From an uncultured Bifidobacterium sp. (lineage in GTDB: Bacteria > Actinomycetota > Actinomycetes > Actinomycetales > Bifidobacteriaceae), in NCBI GenBank assembly GCA_937876495.1, contig CALEGL010000015.1, positions 1 through 9,034 on the forward strand: 9,034 bases of DNA. Direction: 5' to 3'. The notes under the pieces are model-generated. The model saw nothing but the letters and a program-made list of their open reading frames with translations. It did not search any database and had not been told where the DNA came from. The position numbers and the translations under genes were made by a program. This document shows, one piece after another, positions 1-6,164 of this stretch (position 1 is its first letter; the number at the start of each line of letters is the position of its first letter).

Positions 1-16
1 TCGCGGAACCGGCGAT

Positions 17-1335
17 TTACCTGCCTCGCGTCCGTGACATCAACACCACGGTCTCAACGTGATGGGTGAGGGGATACAGATCGAAGGCATGGATGTCGGC
101 GAGCCGGTATCCCAACGTCGTCAGCGTCGCCGTGTCGCGGGCCAGACTTGTCGGGTCGCAGGCCACATAGACGATGTTCCGGGCTCCTGCGGAGGCCAGC
201 GCGCGGCACACCTCGGCGCCCGCACCGGCCCGGGGCGGATCGAGGACGACGACGTCGGGATGGGCGAGAGCCGCGAGCTCGGCCCTGTCCATGCCCGGTC
301 GCGTCCCGAGGCCACTACCCGCAGAACGCGTGCCACGTCGCCGCAGCGCACGACGGCGCGGTCGTCCAGACCCGCCGCGGCGAGATTGCGTCTGGCGTCC
401 TTCGTGGCCTCGCGCACGCCCTCGACGGCGAGGACGCGGGAGTCGTCGGAGGCCAGCGCCGCCAGGGGAAGCGTGAACAGGCCGGACCCCGAGTACAGAT
501 CCCACAGCACGCCCTGGCCGGCGCCGTCCAGGGCGCGACGGACCAGATCAAGGACGCGGCCTGCGAGGGTGAGCGGGGCAAGACGGTGCACCTGCCAGAA
601 GCCCGAGGCGGACACGTCGTAGTCGAAGCGGCCCTCCGGAAGCGCGACGGTCTCCCGGATCCGCGGGGAGCCGAGGACGACCCTCCCGCCGACCATGACG
701 GCACGGCGACGGTCCGGCACGTCGGACTCCGCGTCCGCGGGAACCTCGGCCGCGACGACGCGCAGACGAGTCCCCGCGGGGAATCCTCCGGCCCACAGGT
801 CGGCGTCCGCGGCGGCGTCCAGAACGGCCTGCGTGGCCAGGGGCATGCCGTCCACCGCCACCCGGTCATGGGAGCCGCGGCGGCGCATGGACGGACGACC
901 CTCGTCGTCCGCGACCAGATCGATCCGGGTCCGCCAGTGAAGCCCCTGGAGCTCCTCGTCACCGGGCATCCTCTCAACAGTGACGGGACCCGGGTCGAGA
1001 CGGCCGAGCCGTGTCATCTGCTCGCGAATCGTCGCCGCCTTCCACGCCAGCTGTCCCGGAAGGCTCACATGGACGAGGTCGGCCCCGCCAACCCCTCCTC
1101 CGGAGGACAGCGGTCCGGCGAGAGGCCAGACGGGATCGCGGCGGTCAGGACTGGGCTCCTGCACGGAGACCACCTCGCCCGTCCAGAACCTGTCCTCGCG
1201 CTCATGCGGCTCGTCAAGCTCCACCGTCACGAGCTCGCCAGGAAGCGCGAAGCGCACGAACACCACGCGTCCGTCGATATGGGCCACGCATCTGCCCTGG
1301 TCGGCGTAGCGTTCGATGCGAACGGTAGCCTGCAT
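17..1335 (-). pseudogene. TRAM-domain class I SAM-dependent RNA (uracil-5)-methyltransferase, TrmA/RlmD-like, frameshifted
   Basis: Members of this family transfer a methyl group from SAM to C5 of a uridine in tRNA or 23S rRNA. Visible in the first frame (ATG at 1335): an N-terminal TRAM domain (about residues 1-60), the substrate-contact motif FWQVH (246-250) and the SAM-binding motif DLYSGSGLFTLPLA (279-292), ending near CGDVARVL (331-338). The rest lies in another frame: VVVLDPPRAGAG (Asp at 239-241), VACDPTSLARD with the catalytic Cys (158-160), and HHVE with the general-base Glu (53-55), ending at TAA 17-19. One missing base near 294-320 explains the switch. Restoring it gives 439 residues with Asp366, Cys393 and Glu428, close to E. 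coli RlmD spacing (recalled). The GGG at 294-296 is a plausible place for the lost G. The Cys cluster that holds a [4Fe-4S] centre in RlmD is absent. The family is clear; whether the break is real and the exact target base are not. Confidence 0.85.
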
Positions 1336-1341
1336 GCCTGT

Positions 1342-1347
1342 CTCCTT
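1342..1347 (-). promoter_or_regulatory. Ribosome binding site of the RNA methyltransferase gene
   Basis: On the minus strand AAGGAG lies 6 nt before the ATG at 1335-1333. This strong Shine-Dalgarno match fixes the start and puts the TRAM domain at the very N-terminus, as expected for the family. Confidence 0.75.
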
Positions 1348-1387
1348 AGAAATGTCGTCCCTGGACCGTCGCTCCGACGGCCGTCCT

Positions 1388-1420
1388 CGTGGCTATCCCA
1401 CGGACATCCCGCGGACATCC
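1388..1420. repeat. Three tandem 11-bp repeats in the leader of the RNA methyltransferase gene
   Basis: On the plus strand three adjacent 11-mers read CGTGGCTATCC, CACGGACATCC and CGCGGACATCC. The last two differ at one base and the first is more diverged. They lie in the 140-nt non-coding gap between DUF3159 (stop 1476) and the methyltransferase start (1335). The 11-bp period is about one helical turn, so the copies face the same side of DNA, as operator repeats often do; this role is inference. Nearer the gene are a 10-bp palindrome GACGGCCGTC (1376-1385) and a short hairpin with 6-bp arms (1366-1371 and 1375-1380). I see no convincing -35/-10 pair in the gap. Confidence 0.6.
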
Positions 1421-1475
1421 TCCGGTGCCTATGCTTCCCGGTTCCCCCGACGAGCCCGGGCATCGGTGCGCCGGC

Positions 1476-2159
1476 CTAGCCGCGCTCCGCAAGACGATGA
1501 CAATGCAGAGGCGTGGCGATGAGAAGGTACGAGACCCAGATGGCCAGCGCCCAGAACGGCAACCCCATGGCGAGTCTGGCTGTTCCCAGCCATCCGACGT
1601 GGTCGGTGGCGTACAGCGGCACCTGCACGGCCAGCCGCAGGGCGAATACGCCGATCCACAGCGCCGTGGCGGCCGCATAGGCGCGACGCAGAGGCTCGTC
1701 ATCACGCCACCCCTTGAGCCATATGGCGAAGCGGCTCGTCGGCATCGTCCGGATGAACTCGACGAGAAGACCGATCCCCGGCGTCCTGGCAAGCAGCGAG
1801 GCGGCCAGCAGCACGAGATATGCGGCGTTGGTGACGAACCCCAGCATGTAGTAGTTGCGTGCGTCGTTGCTTCTCCATGCCCATACCAGACAGATGGCCA
1901 CGGCGGCGAGACCGCCCAAGGCCCCCATGGCGGACTGGCGCTGCACCAGCCTGACCAGGACCTGCAGGACGGCGAGTGGGGCGGAGACGACGATGGTGAG
2001 CCGCAAATCCGAGGTGACCATGAACAGCACCACGAACACGAGTCCGGGAAGGACGGACTCCACGACACCGCGCACCCCGCCGATCGCGCGGATGACGGAG
2101 AAGTCGCCGTCGCCGGCCTGCGCCAGCGCGGCCATCCCCCTCGGTTCGCGTTCGGTCAA
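1476..2159 (-). CDS. DUF3159 family integral membrane protein
   Basis: A 227-residue membrane protein of unknown function, assigned to the actinobacterial DUF3159 family by its overall pattern: GGVRGVVESVLPGLVFVV near the N-terminus, six hydrophobic segments (about 33-49, 53-71, 77-95, 104-124, 160-181, 197-216), and a charged loop with FIRTMPTSRFAIWLKGWRDD (about 135-154) before helix five. It lies 9 nt downstream of the DUF3710 gene, so the two are probably co-transcribed. The start is uncertain. TTG at 2159 has a weak GGCGG upstream and fits operon spacing; ATG at 2135 (MAALAQAGDG) would give 219 residues but has its purine run directly against the start codon. I infer no transport or enzymatic role. 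In Mycobacterium tuberculosis I recall the homologue (Rv2693c region) near a DUF3710 gene, dut and a TrmA-like gene. Confidence 0.82.
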   Translation of the reverse strand: MTEREPRGMAALAQAGDGDFSVIRAIGGVRGVVESVLPGLVFVVLFMVTSDLRLTIVVSAPLAVLQVLVRLVQRQSAMGALGGLAAVAICLVWAWRSNDARNYYMLGFVTNAAYLVLLAASLLARTPGIGLLVEFIRTMPTSRFAIWLKGWRDDEPLRRAYAAATALWIGVFALRLAVQVPLYATDHVGWLGTARLAMGLPFWALAIWVSYLLIATPLHCHRLAERG

Positions 2160-2168
2160 CGGAGCCGC

Positions 2169-3167
2169 CTATCGGACTTCCGAGAACATGGGACCGCGGG
2201 ACAGCGTGGACTTGACCTCGGTCTGCTGGTCGGAATCGAAGGGGCCCGTCGGACGCCCGGGAATCGAGGGTGCACCCTTCTTCTTCGTCGAAGCCTCGTC
2301 ATCCTTCTTCTCGGTGTCCTCGGCCTCGCGCCGCTGTTCGGGGGTCAGGGGCGCATGCAGGGGGATGAGGTCGCGGGGCGCCAGAGGCTCCTCGCCGCGC
2401 ACGACGATGATCGACGCGAAGAAGCGGTTCAGCGCCATCGTCTCGTCGCCGGGTTCCGTGGCGGCAGGACCCGAGAAGATGCCTCGCAGCATCCAGCGGG
2501 GGCCGTCGACCCCGACGATGCGGGTGTGCAGCGTCCGTCCCGCCTTGTCCCTGACGGGAAGCTCCACCTCCATGCCGAATATGCCGGGATGCTCCGTGGC
2601 CTTCTCGTTGCCGTCGAGCAGGTCCGCTCGCACGTCATCCCATAGGCCAAGGGTCTTGGGAGCCGCGAAGGGCTCGATCTCCAGACTGGAGCGGCCGAAG
2701 CTGACGATGCATCCCAGCACCTGTTTCGTGGCACGGGTGGCCTTCACGCGCAGCTCCATGCCGGCCAGGGCGGGAATCAGATAGCCGCCCAGATCGAGGT
2801 ACTCGTCGTCATCGGGCGCATTCTCCTCGTCGACGTCCCACGGTCCGTACAGATCTCCGCGATCCTCGTACTCCTCGCTCGGTTCGACGGGCACGTCGTC
2901 GACCGACTCGTCGTCGTCATCGTCGTCGTCGGCATCGTCGTCGAAGGATCCCTCATCCTCCTCGTCGGACCCGTCCTCGGATTCGTCCGACACTTCGCGT
3001 GCATCGTCGACGTCCTCGCGGACGTCGTCCGGACCGTCCCCGGAGTCCGCGTCCCCGGAGTCCGCGTCCTCGGCCGTCGGCTCCTCCTGCGCGTCGTCGC
3101 GGTCCTCGTCATCCTCCGCCCGGTCGACGTCGTCGTGCGTCTTCCTACCGAACTTCCACCATGCCAT
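2169..3167 (-). CDS. DUF3710 family protein with a long acidic N-terminal tail
   Basis: A 332-residue soluble protein. After a short basic, Trp-containing start (MAWWKFGRK) comes a low-complexity acidic stretch: about 50 of residues 11-100 are Asp or Glu, with a run of six Asp at 81-86. The folded part spans about 105-272 and matches the DUF3710 pattern: YGPWDVDEENAPDD (107-120), LDLGGYLIPALAGMELRV (124-141), FAAPKTLGLWDDVR (167-180), RIVGVDGPRWMLRGIFSGP (216-234), and FFASIIVVRGEEPLAPRDLI (249-268). The C-terminal 60 residues are charged and probably disordered. Function is unknown; actinobacterial homologues commonly sit near dut, but no dut is in this window. The ATG at 3167 has GAGG 5 nt upstream. 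The next gene, DUF3159, starts 9 nt after the stop, so they likely form one transcription unit. Confidence 0.88.
   Translation of the reverse strand: MAWWKFGRKTHDDVDRAEDDEDRDDAQEEPTAEDADSGDADSGDGPDDVREDVDDAREVSDESEDGSDEEDEGSFDDDADDDDDDDESVDDVPVEPSEEYEDRGDLYGPWDVDEENAPDDDEYLDLGGYLIPALAGMELRVKATRATKQVLGCIVSFGRSSLEIEPFAAPKTLGLWDDVRADLLDGNEKATEHPGIFGMEVELPVRDKAGRTLHTRIVGVDGPRWMLRGIFSGPAATEPGDETMALNRFFASIIVVRGEEPLAPRDLIPLHAPLTPEQRREAEDTEKKDDEASTKKKGAPSIPGRPTGPFDSDQQTEVKSTLSRGPMFSEVR
3036..3065. repeat. Perfect 15-bp tandem duplication inside the DUF3710 acidic tail
   Basis: The 15-mer GTCCCCGGAGTCCGC occurs twice in a row on the plus strand and encodes a duplicated DADSG unit (around residues 35-44). 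The in-frame unit would let the tail change length without breaking the gene. A nearby GTC/ATC-rich tract (about 2903-2945) encodes the Asp run. Confidence 0.8.
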
Positions 3168-3200
3168 GATGCCTCGTTTCCGCGGTCTGCAATCGGAACC

Positions 3201-3228
3201 AGCCTAGCACCCGCGCATGCGACGGCAG
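3201..3228 (-). promoter_or_regulatory. Weak candidate promoter for the DUF3710-DUF3159 unit
   Basis: In the 104-nt gap between xth and DUF3710 the minus strand has TGCTAGGCT (3209-3201), which fits an extended -10 (TGnTAnnnT). CTGCCG (3228-3223) matches TTGACA at three of six positions with a 16-nt spacer. The start codon is about 33 nt further on. The match is weak and GC-rich sequence produces such hits by chance; the length of the gap is the main reason to suspect a promoter. I see no terminator-like hairpin here. Confidence 0.25.
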
Positions 3229-3271
3229 CGGCCGGAAAACTGGGGTCGGGACGCGCGCCGGGACGGATGCG

Positions 3272-4132
3272 CTACAGGTCGTACGTGACGCTGAGGGGGG
3301 CGTGGTCGGACCACCGCGCCTCGTAGGTCGGGGCCTTGTCGATGACGAAGCCCCGGGCGGCGCCCGCCAGCCCGGGGGTCGCGAACTGGTAGTCGATCCT
3401 CCAGCCGACGTTGTTGTCGAAGGCACGTCCGCGCTGGCTCCACCAGGTGTAGGGGCCCTGCACATCCCCGGCGAGGCCGCGGACCACGTCGACGAGCCCG
3501 TATTCGCCGAGCCAGCGGTCGACGTAGGCGCGTTCCTGCGGCAGGAAGCCCGAATGCTTCTCGTTGGCCTTGGCGTTTTTGATGTCCAGCGGCGTATGCG
3601 CGATGTTGAAGTCCCCGCACAGCACCGCCTGGCGCCCGCCCGAGGCGGCCTCGTCGCGCAGCTGCCCGAGGCGGACGAGCATGGTGTCGAGGAAGCGGTA
3701 CTTCTGCCCCATCTTCACCGGATCGTCGGCGTTGCCGGCGTGGACGTACACGCAGACCACGGTGATGACGGCGCCCGTCGGCGTGCGCAGATCCTCCTCG
3801 ATCCATCGGCCGGAGTCGACGTCCTCCTGAAGCCCGGGCAGGCCATAGCGACGCTCGACGACGGGAAGCGTGGTGAGCAGCGCGACGCCGGCCCTCCCCC
3901 TGATCCGGCACACCTCGTTCATGGAGGCCAGGGCGGAGGGGTCGGTGATGCGTCCGGCGTCCACGTAGTCGAATCCCAGGGCGCCGACTATCCGGTCGAC
4001 GTCGGGCTGCGGGGCCCGCACCTCCTGCAGGCACCACACGTCGGGCGCATGTCCCTTCGCCCACTCCCCGATCCCCTTGCGATCGGCGGCTCTCAGACCG
4101 TTGACGTTGGACGTGGTGATGGTGATGGTCAT
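3272..4132 (-). CDS. xth: Exodeoxyribonuclease III family (AP endonuclease/3'-5' exonuclease)
   Basis: A 286-residue endonuclease/exonuclease/phosphatase-fold protein of the ExoIII class. This class cuts DNA 5' of abasic sites and removes blocked 3' ends in base excision repair in the cytoplasm. The conserved series is complete: NVNGLRA (Asn9), WCLQEVRA with metal-binding Glu37, VCVYVHAGN (Tyr129), LCGDFNIAHTPLDI with Asp174 and Asn176, YTWWS (228-232), GWRIDY with Asp247, and WSDHAPLSV with Asp276 and His277. Length is close to E. coli ExoIII (268). The ATG overlaps the oppDF stop as TGATG, and the only upstream Shine-Dalgarno is a weak GGGGA, so translation is probably coupled to oppDF. The functional link to peptide uptake is unclear and may only reflect shared transcription. 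The gene name follows family membership; a related exo-only or RNA-active member cannot be excluded. Confidence 0.93.
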   Translation of the reverse strand: MTITITTSNVNGLRAADRKGIGEWAKGHAPDVWCLQEVRAPQPDVDRIVGALGFDYVDAGRITDPSALASMNEVCRIRGRAGVALLTTLPVVERRYGLPGLQEDVDSGRWIEEDLRTPTGAVITVVCVYVHAGNADDPVKMGQKYRFLDTMLVRLGQLRDEAASGGRQAVLCGDFNIAHTPLDIKNAKANEKHSGFLPQERAYVDRWLGEYGLVDVVRGLAGDVQGPYTWWSQRGRAFDNNVGWRIDYQFATPGLAGAARGFVIDKAPTYEARWSDHAPLSVTYDL

Positions 4133-6147
4133 CAGTCGATCCCCAGCTTCAGGCTTCCTCCGGGGATGGCGGCCAGCAGGTCGCGCGTGTACTGCCGGCT
4201 GGGATGGTCGAACACCTCGTCCGTGGTGGCGTGTTCGACGAGCCGTCCCTTCTGCATGACGACGACCTCGTCGGCGATCTGCCGGACCACCGCCAGGTCA
4301 TGGGTGATGAACAGGTAGCTCAGTCCCTTCTCCGCCTGCAGGTCGTTGAGCAGACGCAGCACCTGGTCCTGCACGAGCACGTCAAGCGCGGACACGGCCT
4401 CATCGCAGACGATGACGTCGGGGTCGAGGGCCATGGCGCGGGCGATGGCGATGCGCTGCCGCTGCCCGCCGGACAGCTCGTTGGGGTAGCGGCCCATGAC
4501 GGACTGCGGAAGCTCAACCATGTCGAGCAGCTCGCGCACGCGTGCGACCCTGCTGCGTCTCGTGCCGATGTGGTGGATGCGCAGCGGCTCCTCGATCGCA
4601 CGATAGATCGAGTACATGGGGTCGAGGGACCCGTAAGGGTTCTGGAAGACCGGCTGGACGTGGCGGCGGAAGTCGAGCAGCTCGGCGCCTGAGAATCCGC
4701 CGATGTCGTGGCCCTCGTAGCGCACGGTCCCGGAGGTCGGCTCGAGCAGGCGCAGCACCATGTTGGCCACCGTCGACTTTCCGGAGCCGGATTCCCCCAC
4801 GATGGCGAGAGTGGTGCCGCGCTTCAGTCCGAAGGAGACGTCGTCCACCGCTCGGAACATCTCCCTGCGGCGCGGCAGATGGAACTCGCGTACCAGATGC
4901 TCGACCTCGATGATCGGCCGGCGCTTCGCCAGGTCGGCGTCATCCGTGACATGGTGCTCCATCAGCGCGCTGGCGTCGCCGCCGTGGCTGCGCACCGAGA
5001 TGATGCGCTGGGAGGCCAGAGACGGCGCGGCCGCGACAAGACGCCTGGTATAGGGATGCTGCGGATGCTGCAGGACCTCCAGGGACGGCCCCGACTCCAC
5101 CACGCGGCCGCGATACATGACGACGATATGCTGCGCCCTTTCGGCGGCGAGCCCCAGGTCATGCGTGATGAACAGCACGGCGGTGCCCAGCGAGTCGGTG
5201 AGCGCGTGCAGATGGTCGAGGATGCGCTTCTGGACGGTGACGTCAAGCGCCGATGTCGGTTCATCGGCGATGAGCAGGTCGGGGCGGCAGGCCAGTCCGA
5301 TGGCGATCAGCGCCCTCTGACGCATGCCGCCCGAGAACTCGTGCGGGAACTGGCGCGCGCGCGTGGCGGCGTCGGGAAGACCCGCCTCGGCGAGAAGGCC
5401 GGCGACTCGGTCGGTCATCGTCGATCCCGTCACATGCCGTTCGGCGATGTCACGCGCCCTGTCCTTCGGGACGCCGGCCTTCTCCATGGCATGGACGATC
5501 GCGACGCGGGTCGATGCCCCGGGGATCCACGCCTCCTCGAAGGTCGTCATCCGCGCGTCCGCATCGGCGACGCCGGCGTCGGACAGCGCGCCCCGGACCT
5601 CGTCGAGCAGCGCGGGAAGCTCGCGTGAGCCGAGGAAGGTCTCGTCTCCGTCATCCGCCACGGCGGTCTCACCGGCATCCCTGCCGGACAGTGCACGAGC
5701 CAGATCGGAGCGCTTCTCATGCGCGACGTCCATCCCGTTGGCCCGAAGCGCCTCCTCGACCTGGGTGCCGATCCTCCATACGGGGTTGAGGTTGCTCATG
5801 GGATCCTGGGGGACCAGCCCCATGCGACGCCCGCGCAGACTGCGGTAATCGCGCTGCTTCAGACCGACGAGCTCATGGCCGTCGAAGTCGATGGAGCCGC
5901 CGATGACATGGCCCGTTCCGGGCAGCAGGCCCAGCACCGCCATGGCGGAGGTCGATTTCCCCGAACCCGATTCCCCCACGATGGCCACCCACTGGCCGGG
6001 ATAGACGCTGAACGAGGCGTCCCGCACCGCGTGGACGGGCCTGCCGTCCTCTCCGGTGAAGTCCACCTGGAGGTCCTTCACCGCAAGAAGCGGCCCTCTG
6101 TCGCGCTGGATCCGTCCAAGGCGTCCGCTTGCATCCATGCCGTCCAT
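4132..6147 (-). CDS. oppDF: Oligopeptide/dipeptide ABC transporter, fused ATP-binding protein OppDF
   Basis: A 671-residue chain with two complete nucleotide-binding domains that power peptide import. Domain 1: Walker A GESGSGKST (58-66), Q-loop Gln114 in VPQDP, signature FSGGMRQR (271-278), Walker B LLIADEP (291-297), switch His329, then the peptide-transporter tail HPQHPYTRRL (361-370). Domain 2: Walker A (451-459), Gln502 in VFQNP, signature LSGGQRQR (558-565), Walker B VIVCDE (578-583), His616, then HPSRQYTRDLLAAIP (648-662). Domain 1 is OppD-like and domain 2 OppF-like. From Q-loop to signature Ser is 158 residues in domain 1 but 57 in domain 2, so domain 1 carries about 100 extra residues in its helical subdomain. 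The start at 6147 has AGGAGG 5 nt upstream. An in-frame ATG at 6168, overlapping the oppC stop as ATGA, would add seven residues but has no Shine-Dalgarno. Confidence 0.95.
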   Translation of the reverse strand: MDGMDASGRLGRIQRDRGPLLAVKDLQVDFTGEDGRPVHAVRDASFSVYPGQWVAIVGESGSGKSTSAMAVLGLLPGTGHVIGGSIDFDGHELVGLKQRDYRSLRGRRMGLVPQDPMSNLNPVWRIGTQVEEALRANGMDVAHEKRSDLARALSGRDAGETAVADDGDETFLGSRELPALLDEVRGALSDAGVADADARMTTFEEAWIPGASTRVAIVHAMEKAGVPKDRARDIAERHVTGSTMTDRVAGLLAEAGLPDAATRARQFPHEFSGGMRQRALIAIGLACRPDLLIADEPTSALDVTVQKRILDHLHALTDSLGTAVLFITHDLGLAAERAQHIVVMYRGRVVESGPSLEVLQHPQHPYTRRLVAAAPSLASQRIISVRSHGGDASALMEHHVTDDADLAKRRPIIEVEHLVREFHLPRRREMFRAVDDVSFGLKRGTTLAIVGESGSGKSTVANMVLRLLEPTSGTVRYEGHDIGGFSGAELLDFRRHVQPVFQNPYGSLDPMYSIYRAIEEPLRIHHIGTRRSRVARVRELLDMVELPQSVMGRYPNELSGGQRQRIAIARAMALDPDVIVCDEAVSALDVLVQDQVLRLLNDLQAEKGLSYLFITHDLAVVRQIADEVVVMQKGRLVEHATTDEVFDHPSRQYTRDLLAAIPGGSLKLGID

Positions 6148-6152
6148 CGTGC

Positions 6153-6158
6153 CCTCCT
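6153..6158 (-). promoter_or_regulatory. Ribosome binding site that decides the oppDF start
   Basis: On the minus strand AGGAGG is followed by a 5-nt spacer and the ATG at 6147-6145. It lies between the two candidate starts (6168 and 6147), so it can only serve the downstream one. Confidence 0.7.
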
Positions 6159-6164
6159 GCCTGC

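Noticed and set aside
290..325. Programmed -1 frameshifting in the methyltransferase
   Set aside because: No slippery X XXY YYZ heptamer is visible at the junction, and this family is not known for recoding.
148..1479. Long plus-strand open frame (443 codons) opposite the methyltransferase
   Set aside because: Arg/Gly/Pro-rich translation with no recognisable motif. It is an antisense shadow expected in GC-rich DNA; the minus strand holds clear family motifs.
1389..2645. Plus-strand open frame (418 codons) across the DUF3159 and DUF3710 genes
   Set aside because: It spans two genes and their gap, its composition is unlike a real protein, and no ribosome binding site is evident.
3181..3215. 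CGCGG/CCGCG inverted repeat before DUF3710 as an xth terminator
   Set aside because: Only 5 bp of stem with a loop of about 25 nt and no U tract; expected by chance at this GC content.
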